Below are positions 17,601 through 25,370 of a DNA stretch of 64,000 nt, in pieces. The position numbers and the translations under genes were made by a program. Source of the stretch: Vibrio algivorus (GTDB lineage Bacteria; Pseudomonadota; Gammaproteobacteria; Enterobacterales; Vibrionaceae); assembly GCF_002218005.2 (NCBI RefSeq), contig NZ_AP018678.1, positions 1,488,001 through 1,552,000 of the forward strand. Direction: 5' to 3'. Position 1 is the stretch's first letter. Every line of letters starts with the position of its first letter. The notes under the pieces were generated by a model. The model was not told the origin of the DNA. It saw only the letters and a list, made by a program, of their open reading frames with translations, and did no database searches.

Positions 17601-18163
17601 CTGATAGATTCAAATTTACTCTTGAATTGTTCTAAAAGGCCATCTTCTTTTAGCTCTCGTTCGAATTGTGCAATGTAAGCTTGCTTACCATAAAAACCGC
17701 AATGTTCATCGAACACTTTTACGAATACGGCGATTAGAGCATCCAACTCTGTTTTACTGATAACATCGGCTTTTTGGTCAATATTAAAGAGGATACTCTC
17801 AGACGGAATGTTGACGGCACGTTTGAGATCATTTGCAAAGATTCCACCTTCATTCAAAGGTCGCTTCTCCAAAAAGAGCTCTAATGGTGTAACATCCTCT
17901 ATCGGATTATTCTGAAGCAATAAGGCAAGCATTTTTAAAAGGTGAGATTTACCCGAACCAAAAAAGCCAGATATCCAAACCCCATTAGCACCTTGATAAT
18001 TAAGGTAAGCGTCTAAAAAAATATCTAAGCGCTTAGCTACTTCATCCGTAATAACATATTCATCCAATTCTACGTACAGAGCAACATCATCATCAGCTTT
18101 GATGACGCCTTCAATAGGGCGATCTACTTTCTTATTGAATAGTTCTTCTAATTTCATATTCAT
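14603..18163 (-). CDS. brxC: BREX protein BrxC (large P-loop ATPase)
   Basis: The large ATPase of BREX (family PglY/BrxC), here 1186 residues. The N-terminus MKLEELFNKKVDRPIEGVIK is the family hallmark, and Walker A GFFGSGKS lies at about residues 66-73. A long helical region about 1000-1110 (repeated KAEQK and ELQRQEQLKAE stretches) predicts coiled coil. The start at 18163 is preferred because AGGAAG lies 9 bases before it; another ATG two codons on (18157) is possible. The stop overlaps the following ATPase gene by 4 bases. The sequence appears intact. Confidence 0.93.
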   Translation of the reverse strand: MNMKLEELFNKKVDRPIEGVIKADDDVALYVELDEYVITDEVAKRLDIFLDAYLNYQGANGVWISGFFGSGKSHLLKMLALLLQNNPIEDVTPLELFLEKRPLNEGGIFANDLKRAVNIPSESILFNIDQKADVISKTELDALIAVFVKVFDEHCGFYGKQAYIAQFERELKEDGLLEQFKSKFESISGKSWEHGRARAKRMAGAVDEAYNAITGQQVSGILDKYRSDYRLSIEDFADQVKSYIAEQEDGFRLNFFVDEVGQYVAGNVKLMTNLQTVAESLATKCNGQAWVIVTAQEDMSSVIGEVDQQSENDFTKIQARFKNRMKLTSQDVAEVIQRRLLEKKDEFIPALSDLYHEQENSFKTLFDFADGSQSYKNFKDKDHFIQSYPFIPYQFGLFQSAIQNLSTYGAFEGKHSSVGERSMLGVFQQVAVAIKDHKLGELATFDLMFEGIRTALKTANQQAILRAELNLDNQFAIRLLKALFLVKYVKEFKPTLRNLCVLMHDSFSRNIPSLKLEVEGALNLLEKETYIQRNGDLFEYLTDEEQDIEKAIKDTEIDSDVIASQLDKLIYDGVLKNRKIRWEENNQDYPFSRKLDDKLSGRESELAINFITSFHDYRDAFEKHKSDTLFNHELRVVLPESSRLVSDLVLYKQTEKYVAHETKATQQDNIKRILTEKGLQNVERYNQLKALTSKLVGSATYFVAGKEVELSGEDGQGKIIRAFGELIKYTYPNLKMLRDITYRESDIPDIIKKAGQGILGYDTQLPEPQQEMFSHIQSNSRGGVRTTVKSLLEKFESKPYGWSYAAVLCNLAYLCANSKVEVREATNLLDDAELSRALRNISVHGNLILDPQVEFTPSQLRAVKDFYNDYFEKVAHASEPKAIAKELQEAFLEQASGLDKLLSQASQYPFLRVLSDIVEKINDFKTKPYTWFMTELVKQEDTWFDYKERTIDPVVKFMKGSQKSIYDAAKQALTDQKANLEYVEGDEYQSIQNALVNADIYKGSSIQRLKADTEALLSKIQAQVKAEQKNAIETISSLETKLTSFEEFKALELQRQEQLKAEFTRVVAKLEQQSLIAMLRDEARRFEEQTYSKLVQKLMEWSQPALPESQNGYKPDINFGDNTTGDQTQVNVKSSVKKQVKSVSAKQIKVEYTKPWLSTVDDVEGYVEEYKKALLQAIKDGKNIQL

Positions 18164-18178
18164 TATTAACAACTTCCT

Positions 18179-18802
18179 TTAGCTTGCCCTGTCTAAAATA
18201 TTGAATGCACGATAGTATTTGTCATCTTCTAAGGTACCAAACAGGATTAGCGATGAACCTTTTTCAAGAGAATGCTTATATTTGCCAGGAAAAAACAGCA
18301 ACATTGGTTTGTCTTTTGCTTTAATCTGCAGGTTTTCTAATAAGCTACTAGAACGGATGTATGGAAACACCTCACCAACTCCAGTAATCATTAGAATGTC
18401 AAAGACACTTTCAGCCATCTTCTGAACAATCGCGGGGATCAAAATAGTCTTAGTATCAATAATCCCTTGAAGCTCTTCCTTTAGTTCATCTTTTGACATT
18501 GTTGTTTCATTATCTAACAACCACTCCCAGTCACCTTCTTTTTTCGAGATATCAATAACAAGATCGTAGAGATTTACTTCAAGAACTTTTACTTGCGCAT
18601 CCCTTAGGTAATTCTTAACTTGCTTGACCAGTACATTGATTTCACTCTGAAGTGAGGGTTCAAAAGGACAAATATGAAAAGGAATATCCCCGTTAAGCCC
18701 TTCCATTTTGATAAATGGATCGCTTGATAAAACATCGGTTAAGTGCGTATATGCATCTGAGAGATTCGCCTTAGTCAACACACTGTTAAACTTACCTGAC
18801 AT
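18179..18802 (-). CDS. brxB: BREX protein BrxB (DUF1788)
   Basis: A 207-residue protein of the DUF1788 family, the second gene of canonical type I BREX operons. Typical segments are the N-terminal PFHICPFEPS and the C-terminal DILMITGVGEVFPYIRSS and MLLFFPGKY, which resemble a degenerate nucleotide-binding fold. It is separated by no bases from brxA upstream and by 15 from brxC downstream. Its biochemical role in BREX is not settled; it belongs to the core complex needed for methylation in E. coli. Confidence 0.9.
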   Translation of the reverse strand: MSGKFNSVLTKANLSDAYTHLTDVLSSDPFIKMEGLNGDIPFHICPFEPSLQSEINVLVKQVKNYLRDAQVKVLEVNLYDLVIDISKKEGDWEWLLDNETTMSKDELKEELQGIIDTKTILIPAIVQKMAESVFDILMITGVGEVFPYIRSSSLLENLQIKAKDKPMLLFFPGKYKHSLEKGSSLILFGTLEDDKYYRAFNILDRAS

Positions 18803-19393
18803 TTAACTGTATTCTCCTGGGTAGATTCGAAGGTAGTCAGCGTTACTTTGCTTGATTAACTCCTCGAGCTCCTTGGAGATTTGTTGGTGTATCATCACTT
18901 TATTCTCATCCACTAAACCACACTCGACTAGCATCTTGAACATAATCTGCTGAGCTTTGTATCGGGACTGTTGGGTAATCTTATCTAAGTTACTATACCA
19001 CTCGGCTTTAGCATTCAAAAACGCGGCATAGTCTTCTGGATAGAGTTGAAACTGGCTTTTACTGTACCGCTCTGATAGCACTTCAATAGCAAATTGATAC
19101 GTAAATGGATATTGACGACAAATCGCCAACCAAACGAGATGTTTTACATCGACGTCTGACGTTGTCATCAATGCTAGCTCATCATTAGATAGGGTTTTCA
19201 ATCGCTTAGAAACCTCACCATATACGGTTTTAGATGTGCTTTCTGTTCGCGTTTGCAACAGGTTATTCGCTAACACTTCTTCACGAACCAAACTCCAATC
19301 TTTAAATTGGATGTACTGTTCAGCAATGATTATACTTTCATGAATCAATGCAGGTCTTAGGGTGAGTGACAATTTTTCATTGGTATTGCTCAT
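18803..19393 (-). CDS. brxA: BREX protein BrxA (DUF1819)
   Basis: A 196-residue DUF1819 protein, the usual first gene of type I BREX. BrxA is a small, mainly helical protein resembling the NusB RNA-binding fold, reported to bind DNA. Recognised by the N-terminal LRPALIHESIIIAEQYI and the central LVWLAICRQYPFTYQFAIEVL. The ATG overlaps the stop of the HTH gene by one base (TAATG), tying that small gene to the BREX operon. Confidence 0.9.
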   Translation of the reverse strand: MSNTNEKLSLTLRPALIHESIIIAEQYIQFKDWSLVREEVLANNLLQTRTESTSKTVYGEVSKRLKTLSNDELALMTTSDVDVKHLVWLAICRQYPFTYQFAIEVLSERYSKSQFQLYPEDYAAFLNAKAEWYSNLDKITQQSRYKAQQIMFKMLVECGLVDENKVMIHQQISKELEELIKQSNADYLRIYPGEYS

Positions 19394-19587
19394 TATTGCT
19401 CACCCTCTGAAGGCTCTGCCGCACTGCCGCTTCTTACCCATTCATCAACTTCGTCAGTTTTAAACTTCCAAAGTCGCCCCACCCTATGAGCAGGAAGCCC
19501 TTTTTTCTCACGCCATGCGTAGACAGTATCTTTGCTTACACCGAGGTAAGCGGCAATTTCTTCCACAGAAAGCCAGCGGTCAGTCAT
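19393..19587 (-). CDS. Excisionase-type helix-turn-helix protein
   Basis: A 64-residue DNA-binding protein of the MerR/excisionase-like HTH_17 family. The motif runs from WLSVEEIAAYLGVSKDTVYA to the winged part HRVGRLWKFKTDEVDEWV, and only a short acidic tail follows. It is too small for another domain. It overlaps brxA by one base and lies 144 bases after jetD. It may regulate the BREX half of the island, but it may also be a relic of excision machinery or a BREX accessory factor. No integrase accompanies it. Confidence 0.8.
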   Translation of the reverse strand: MTDRWLSVEEIAAYLGVSKDTVYAWREKKGLPAHRVGRLWKFKTDEVDEWVRSGSAAEPSEGEQ

Positions 19588-19731
19588 GATAAATCCATTC
19601 TTGAAAATTAACGATTTATTGTATCATGTTCTTGACTTTCAGATACAGACCGTAGATCCGATTAACTCTGATTTGGTCGGGTTTGATCGGAATTTGAACT
19701 ATAAAATAATGCGGTTATTAAATTAGTTGAG
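19588..19731 (-). promoter_or_regulatory. Intergenic control region before the BREX half
   Basis: This is the only sizeable gap in the minus-strand array. It contains an inverted repeat TCCGAT (19657-19662) / ATCGGA (19686-19691) with further GATC/TCGG repeats between, and a possible -10 box TACAAT (19623-19618) about 30 bases before the HTH gene; no good -35 is seen. It could be a secondary promoter or operator. Confidence 0.4.
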
Positions 19732-20604
19732 CTAGAGCCAGATCACTTCTTGCTCAAGAGCTAATCCTTTCATTTTCATCTCTGTGACTAGCTCTTGCAA
19801 ATTAGAAGAATGAGCCAACAAATTGCTACTATTCTCAATAAATGAGTTGAATTCTCTTGCCGTATCAACCCAAAGCTGGTTTTGTCCGTAACGGTTCATA
19901 AGTATCTTCCAATTCGGCATCATCCAAAACTCTGCTCTATCTTCTAACTTTTCCCACAAGCGCCGGTAGTTGTTTAGCCCGACGCCATCATAGTCAGAAA
20001 AAAAATAAACCATCGATGCTCTTTCAGGTACTGATAGCCATTCGATCAGTTTGTTGTGTAACTGCCCTCGGTACCATATAACGGTAGTGGGTTCGTTATT
20101 AGGTAACCAATCTAAGCTGTCAAACAATGCTTGGTTTTCCACCAGCCAAATAGAATGCTGAGTGGTAAGATCCCTATTTCTTTCTCCACCCACTTCAAGG
20201 GAAAAAACACCAAACTCTTCTGTCGTAACATTTAAATGTTCAGTTGCCTCTCCGGAAGACACCCATAACGGATTAGTAACAGCTTTAGCCAGCACGTAGG
20301 TAACATCGTGGCCTGCTCTGCCTAGCTTACTACTACGTGTCAAGGCTATGTTTACGGCTCTTTTCGGGACTGATGGAGACACGTTTTGATTTGGTGCCAA
20401 CTGCTTTAATGTGACTTTAACGACATCTATCAATAGAATGCTGTAGACAACACCACGGCCTTTAGGGATAACTTGTACACTCTGAGTTTGTCGACTGAAC
20501 TCATCAAGCTGCTTCTTTTGAGATGACGTCAATGTGCTTCCGGCAATGGGATCAGGGTAAACCTCGATTAGTCGCGCTAGTGCCTTAGCCAATATCTGGC
20601 TCAT
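19732..20604 (-). CDS. jetD: JetD-like TOPRIM protein of SMC defence operon
   Basis: A 290-residue protein resembling JetD, the TOPRIM nuclease subunit of Wadjet systems, which cleaves DNA held by the SMC motor. Visible TOPRIM-like elements are the catalytic-type glutamate in WLVENQALF (Glu156), the WYRGQ turn (about 178-181) and the acidic pair in FFSDYDGVGL (Asp204, Asp206). The end GLALEQEVIWL matches the LEQE close of the family. It is shorter than typical JetD (near 380-400 residues), mainly at the N-terminus. The start overlaps the jetC stop by 4 bases. The assignment rests on motifs and gene order. Confidence 0.68.
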   Translation of the reverse strand: MSQILAKALARLIEVYPDPIAGSTLTSSQKKQLDEFSRQTQSVQVIPKGRGVVYSILLIDVVKVTLKQLAPNQNVSPSVPKRAVNIALTRSSKLGRAGHDVTYVLAKAVTNPLWVSSGEATEHLNVTTEEFGVFSLEVGGERNRDLTTQHSIWLVENQALFDSLDWLPNNEPTTVIWYRGQLHNKLIEWLSVPERASMVYFFSDYDGVGLNNYRRLWEKLEDRAEFWMMPNWKILMNRYGQNQLWVDTAREFNSFIENSSNLLAHSSNLQELVTEMKMKGLALEQEVIWL

Positions 20605-23393
20605 AGTGATGGCTCCACTTGTGGTTGCGACAATTCTTTGCTCTCAATTGGTTCGAAAATCTGCCAACTATTTTTGCTGATGTGGTTCTTGCCATTCGCT
20701 TGATGGATTGGCACACAATAACGCACGGTAGTTAACGGTGCTGGTGAGGCAAAAATCAATGCAAAACCGAATTGGTCAGCAATCTCTATCAAATTAGCTT
20801 GGTTCTTGGTATCCAGGGCTAACGCCTCATCCAAATAACATACCGCTTTCATTTGGTGGCGCTTGTCTTGCATTAAGTAAAGCATTGCAAGGCCAGTCAC
20901 AAGCTTAGCCATCAATACGGTTCCGTTAGAAGCCGCACTATCAATATCTTCAAATGACTCTTGCTGTTGTCCTTGCTTGGCAACAACAAACTCAAGTCTA
21001 AACAAGTCTGCTACCCTCAGACCATGACGGGCATTACCCTCTTCAATCAACAGGCTCTTCGCTCGATCTAACTCTGCATCATCAAGAATACTGCCTTGAT
21101 CAAACAGCTCGAAACTCTGACCGCTTTCAGTTTGCTCTGCTTGCTGGATTAGTATATTCATCGCATCAACAAGTGGACTTTCTTCAACTGGCTCAATTTT
21201 GAATACTTTGAGATCTGATAACTGCCTGTGACTGATTAATCGGTTGAACTCCCTCATCTTACTCTGCAAAGTATAAAAACCACTACGCAGCTCTCTTAAA
21301 CTCGCTGCCACTGTAACAACCTTAGAACGCGCCCACTTTTCTAACGCTTGCTTTTCGTCGTCTAAACGATAACTGAATTGAATAATGCGTTTTAACTCTT
21401 CATCTTGAGTTTGCGCCATCTGGAATTTAGTGAGGCCTTTTTGACTCAACTCGTTTTTCATTTGACGCAATTCTTTGGACAACTTATCAAGGTCTTTGCA
21501 ATTCTCGATATACTGTTCGAGACGAGCAGGTAGATATTCGAGAGACCATTCATCCATCACAATCCAAGGGGTATGAGGCTGTTCCGAAAGCATGCTAAAC
21601 AGTGCTTGATCATCAATTCTTTGTTTTTTCAGCTTTTCAACAAGTTCATCGTCCGAAACAAGCTTATGTAGCTTATCCGTAACCTCTCCGATTTGCTGTG
21701 CAAGTTCATTGTACTTCTTGTCCGCATTATCAAGAGTAGTATTGATCGCTGCCAGCTGATTCTCAAATGTCTGTCTCTGCTCGATTCGCTGTACCTGGTC
21801 TTTTTTGAATTGTTGCAGCTGTTGATAGTCCCTCAAGTCCTGTTCACACTGTTTTACTGCTTGATTTAATTCGTTCTTTTTCCTCTCAGCAGCTTCACCT
21901 TCTCTACTTACTTCAAGCAATTGTTTTAGTTCTATTATTTGCTTATTAACATCGTCTATTTCCTCTACCAACTCCTGCTCTGTTTTTTGAACATGCTGAG
22001 GAATAAGCTCCTCAAGGGAAAGTTTTAAACCTGAAAGTGACAGTTGCTCAGAAGATTCACCATTGAGCATGTCTCTAAGCTGATTGATGTCAAACGAATA
22101 CTGCGAAGGTGGCAGTTGCATTACTCGTTGGCTAAGAACTTTGTTCAGTCTTTCTAATTCATAATCATTGAGCACTTTAGAAAGATGAAGGTATAAATTG
22201 TCACCCAACGTTTGATGCTGAGACTGCAACCTGTGCAGCTGCTCTTCTTTCTCTTTCAATTGTTTACTAATCGCGGCAGAAGAAGACCGCTGTGATTGAA
22301 TACACAAAGCAGCCTGAGCATCATATTTTTGCTCCGCAGTGTTCAATTGACTCTCTAAAAATGATTGACTAGGAATCAAGGCAAACCGCTCTTCCAACTC
22401 TTGTCGCTGCTTCTCGGTACGGTTTAACTCTTTCAATTTATTGGTTAAGTCTGTTCGCTCTCCTGCACGGGCAATATCTTGGCTTCGGAGCTCACATTGT
22501 GTTTGCTCCAGCTCACTTTTTTGTGTTGATAGATTCTCCGTGAGCGTTTGAACATGACCATGCCAATCCTGCAGCAGTTGATTAACCTTAGACTGGCATG
22601 CGGCGATCTTTCCTCGTAGCGACAAGGTATGCTCAAACTTTTGTTCGATCTCTTGAATCGTTTCCAAATTATTTACAGCAGCTAGGTACTGCTCACGCTC
22701 TAGATTAATGTCTTGAAATGCTTTCTCCCACTCCTGCTTAAAATCAATACTGTAGTTTAGCTGATCTCGACTGAATATCTTCAACAAGTAGTCTTTCACA
22801 TCACTGGAGTTGAGCTTATCGAGCCTAAGCGTTTTAGTTAATACTTGCTGGAAAGAGCTCGCATGACTAACACTCTCCAGTTTGAATACCGTAAAGTCGA
22901 TGTCGCTGGTTTTCTTACTTTTTGCGCCGCCATAAATCGAGTGTCGAAATTCTTTATCATTAAATTTATAGACTCGATGTTGCTTTGTCGCTAAGTGGTT
23001 GACTAACTTTGGTTGGGCAACGATATTGCCATCATCCATACGGAAATCATCTAAGTTTAATTCACCTTTATAAGCGAAGTATTCGTAGTCATAGCCTACC
23101 CCTTTACCGACACATCCAAACACCACGGTGCCAGTTTGCGGTAGGATAACTTCGAGCAGAATGTAAGCGCTGTTGTTCGGGAAGTAAAAGCGGCGAGCTT
23201 TCTCTAATGTATGAGAGCCGAAATCCATCCTTCTTTTATCAATGATGAGCAGAAATTGGAGCGCATTGATTAGGCTTGTTTTACCATGGTTATTTGGCGC
23301 AATTAATGACACAGAGTCGTCAAGAGGAAGTTCAGCTCGCTGGTAGCCAGCACTGCCAATTAACGCTAAACGTTGAAAACCGTAACTTAGCAT
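20601..23393 (-). CDS. jetC: JetC-like SMC ATPase
   Basis: A 930-residue SMC/MukB-like motor. The ATPase head is split. The N-terminal Walker A is IAPNNHGKTSL (residues 31-41; first glycine replaced by alanine) and Walker B VCYLDEALALD lies near 851-861. In between (about 230-780) is a long Gln/Glu/Leu-rich coiled coil with a break near 590-620 that may be the hinge. No LSGGQ is seen; its place may be taken by SNGTVLMAKLVTGLAML. Wadjet JetC extrudes DNA loops and licenses cleavage of small circular plasmids. It overlaps jetB by 7 bases and jetD by 4. It is somewhat shorter than usual JetC proteins. Confidence 0.72.
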   Translation of the reverse strand: MLSYGFQRLALIGSAGYQRAELPLDDSVSLIAPNNHGKTSLINALQFLLIIDKRRMDFGSHTLEKARRFYFPNNSAYILLEVILPQTGTVVFGCVGKGVGYDYEYFAYKGELNLDDFRMDDGNIVAQPKLVNHLATKQHRVYKFNDKEFRHSIYGGAKSKKTSDIDFTVFKLESVSHASSFQQVLTKTLRLDKLNSSDVKDYLLKIFSRDQLNYSIDFKQEWEKAFQDINLEREQYLAAVNNLETIQEIEQKFEHTLSLRGKIAACQSKVNQLLQDWHGHVQTLTENLSTQKSELEQTQCELRSQDIARAGERTDLTNKLKELNRTEKQRQELEERFALIPSQSFLESQLNTAEQKYDAQAALCIQSQRSSSAAISKQLKEKEEQLHRLQSQHQTLGDNLYLHLSKVLNDYELERLNKVLSQRVMQLPPSQYSFDINQLRDMLNGESSEQLSLSGLKLSLEELIPQHVQKTEQELVEEIDDVNKQIIELKQLLEVSREGEAAERKKNELNQAVKQCEQDLRDYQQLQQFKKDQVQRIEQRQTFENQLAAINTTLDNADKKYNELAQQIGEVTDKLHKLVSDDELVEKLKKQRIDDQALFSMLSEQPHTPWIVMDEWSLEYLPARLEQYIENCKDLDKLSKELRQMKNELSQKGLTKFQMAQTQDEELKRIIQFSYRLDDEKQALEKWARSKVVTVAASLRELRSGFYTLQSKMREFNRLISHRQLSDLKVFKIEPVEESPLVDAMNILIQQAEQTESGQSFELFDQGSILDDAELDRAKSLLIEEGNARHGLRVADLFRLEFVVAKQGQQQESFEDIDSAASNGTVLMAKLVTGLAMLYLMQDKRHQMKAVCYLDEALALDTKNQANLIEIADQFGFALIFASPAPLTTVRYCVPIHQANGKNHISKNSWQIFEPIESKELSQPQVEPSL

Positions 23394-23956
23394 GATTCAT
23401 CTTCCTCATAAGCTGCCACATCGCTTTCGGCTGTTTGTTCAGTGATAGCTTCAAAATGGTCTAGGTAGCGATATACCGAAGGCAGCAAACGCCAATGATT
23501 GTTCTCTTGAGCGGCAAAGCCTTTTCGCACTGCATTATCAAGTATCTTTTCTAGTGCATCTTGGTCGAGCTCTTCTGCATCCAAAAGCTCTTGATTCTTT
23601 TCGTAGATCTCATCTAGCAAGGCATTATCAATCGTCCATTGGTAAAACTGACCAAGGGAGCGGCCGCTATCTGCTTGATAGTCAAATATCACCATCAGCA
23701 ATAGTGCTAACTGACGTGACTGTTTATTGATGTTCTGATTACCATCTTCATCATGGAACCAAGCAAAACCCCGACCATCAATACGCAAATCAAAGCCTAA
23801 GTTAGCAAATAGGTGCTGGTACTGCTCTGCTTGCTGTTCTAGCTCATGCCATAGAGCAGCATCCGTCGAGCGATTTAGGTGCCGTCCAGAATTAAAAAGG
23901 CTAAATAGCTCAGTCAAATGAGCCAGCTCATTTAAATCGATTTTGCTCGTTTGCAT
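23387..23956 (-). CDS. jetB: JetB-like (MukE-like/DUF4194) SMC accessory subunit
   Basis: A 189-residue winged-helix subunit in the position of JetB/MksE, which binds the kleisin and SMC head. The N-terminal SKIDLNELAHLTELFSLFNSG and the middle GFDLRIDGRGFAWF followed by QLALLLMVIFDYQAD are typical of the small SMC-operon partner. The tail is acidic. The start at 23956 is chosen because AAAGGA lies 8 bases before it; in-frame ATGs exist at 23965 and 23986. It overlaps the end of jetA by 29 bases and jetC by 7 bases. Confidence 0.68.
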   Translation of the reverse strand: MQTSKIDLNELAHLTELFSLFNSGRHLNRSTDAALWHELEQQAEQYQHLFANLGFDLRIDGRGFAWFHDEDGNQNINKQSRQLALLLMVIFDYQADSGRSLGQFYQWTIDNALLDEIYEKNQELLDAEELDQDALEKILDNAVRKGFAAQENNHWRLLPSVYRYLDHFEAITEQTAESDVAAYEEDESC

Positions 23957-25223
23957 TATCAACATCCTTTGTATTTGTTGAGCCAATCAACGTCTTTATT
24001 CTATGTGGGTGGTAGGTTACAACTATTGTATTCAGCGCTGTGGTACTTGAGCTAATCCCTAATGTGCTTTGCCATTGAGGATCACGAACAAGCTCGTGAT
24101 AGAGTCGCAACAACTCTGCATCTGTCAGGTGCTGATAGTTTCCTTTGAGCCACATCATTAGATTCGAAACCGGTAGCGAGTCAGCAAGCTGATCCCTCAA
24201 AAGCTCTTCATCAACCCAGTTGATAATTGAGCTAGTTAGTGCTTCCTCTTCATCCGGGAATGGCATAGATCTAGGTTCAAAGTCCAAAAATTCTGCCATC
24301 AGCTCACGCACTGCATTACCCAATTGAACCTTACTCACCCGGCTGCTTTTCCACATAGGCAAATCTTCGGCATTCAGCCCTCGCACTAAGCCCTTTTTAC
24401 GAACTTGGCTTAACTGCTTGCTGATCACGGCTGAAAGTTGATTGTGCTGCCTAGCTTCCTCTCTTAATGGCAATAAGGTATCAGCACATTGCTGAGCAAT
24501 GACTCGACCTTGGAATCGAAGGTCTTTGACTTGATAAGCTATCTGCCGCATTGCCAGCCTTTGTTGATACAAAGAACCACGTATGGAAAGTATGTCAACG
24601 GCAGTATCGAGTGCTTCTTCCGCCTTTTCTAATAAGGGGTAGAAACTGCCGCCAAGGCCGCTATCCATCATTTCGTTCATGGGTTCTACGTATTGGTCAT
24701 ACACTTCCAAGACTTCACGGTAACGACGCTCAATTGGGACACTGGTGTCCGCAGACTTCGCCAATTCTGCTATTTCAAAGATGGCTTGTTTGTCCTGAGT
24801 TAACTGTTGGGTAATTTTTCTAATCAGTTCCGATAGCCGGTTCGCGCCAGTACGAAGTAAATCGTTGTCCTCTGCATCGAGCCCTTCTAGCACTTGGCTG
24901 GTGGCATCTTTAACCGCATCAACTCGCGCTTTAAGTACCGCTGATAGACCTAACTCATGCTCCTGGGTTAATCCTCTGACAAAGTCCACAACTAGCGTAT
25001 TTAGCTGATAGTCGCTGCTACGATTGATAGACTGAAGAATGTCTGCATTAACAAGGCTGGTGAGTACAGTATTACTTTCCGAATGTTTACTTTTGTACTG
25101 ATTGATCACCTGTTCAAGTGCTTTCAGATCAAATCCTGGAAACTCTCTCGAAAGCCGAGTTAACTGCTCAACCACCTCCCAATGTTGGTGTAGCTGAAAG
25201 ATGAGACTTTTCGGTGCAGCCAT
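23928..25223 (-). CDS. jetA: JetA-like (kleisin/MukF-like, DUF3375-type) subunit
   Basis: A 431-residue protein, largely helical, first in an SMC operon with the order A-B-C-D of Wadjet. It begins LIFQLHQHWEVVEQLTRLSR, similar in character to DUF3375 JetA/MksF proteins, and has a long helical middle (about 95-270) containing ERRYREVLEVYDQYVEPM. It would be the kleisin that bridges the SMC heads. The ATG follows AAGGAA by 8 bases. It is the first gene of the whole minus-strand defence array and is read from a promoter overlapping that of the divergent WYL regulator. Confidence 0.68.
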   Translation of the reverse strand: MAAPKSLIFQLHQHWEVVEQLTRLSREFPGFDLKALEQVINQYKSKHSESNTVLTSLVNADILQSINRSSDYQLNTLVVDFVRGLTQEHELGLSAVLKARVDAVKDATSQVLEGLDAEDNDLLRTGANRLSELIRKITQQLTQDKQAIFEIAELAKSADTSVPIERRYREVLEVYDQYVEPMNEMMDSGLGGSFYPLLEKAEEALDTAVDILSIRGSLYQQRLAMRQIAYQVKDLRFQGRVIAQQCADTLLPLREEARQHNQLSAVISKQLSQVRKKGLVRGLNAEDLPMWKSSRVSKVQLGNAVRELMAEFLDFEPRSMPFPDEEEALTSSIINWVDEELLRDQLADSLPVSNLMMWLKGNYQHLTDAELLRLYHELVRDPQWQSTLGISSSTTALNTIVVTYHPHRIKTLIGSTNTKDVDNANEQNRFK

Positions 25224-25273
25224 CTATCATTTCCTTATTTGTAAAATGAAATTCCAACAAACTTTGCTCTACG

Positions 25274-25324
25274 TTGACTCTTAGGTACCCTCGAAATAAT
25301 ATGACTACAGTAACGACAGGTAAA
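25274..25324. promoter_or_regulatory. Overlapping divergent promoters for brxR and jetA
   Basis: On the plus strand TTGACT (25274-25279), 17 bases and TAATAT (25297-25302) form a near-consensus sigma-70 promoter for brxR. On the minus strand TTTACC (25324-25319), 17 bases and TATTAT (25301-25296) form one for jetA, so the two -10 boxes overlap. The jetA spacer contains a 9-bp imperfect tandem repeat (CTGTCGTTA, CTGTAGTCA) that may be a regulator site. A protein bound here would control both directions. Confidence 0.65.
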
Positions 25325-25370
25325 TACTGAATACATACACACGTCGCAAAACTGGACAGGAAATAATCAC

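Noticed and set aside
19393..19587. HTH gene as a phage-type excisionase (xis) showing a functional integrative element
   Set aside because: No integrase or phage genes are near, and the TAATG coupling with brxA favours a role with BREX; the excisionase label reflects only the fold.
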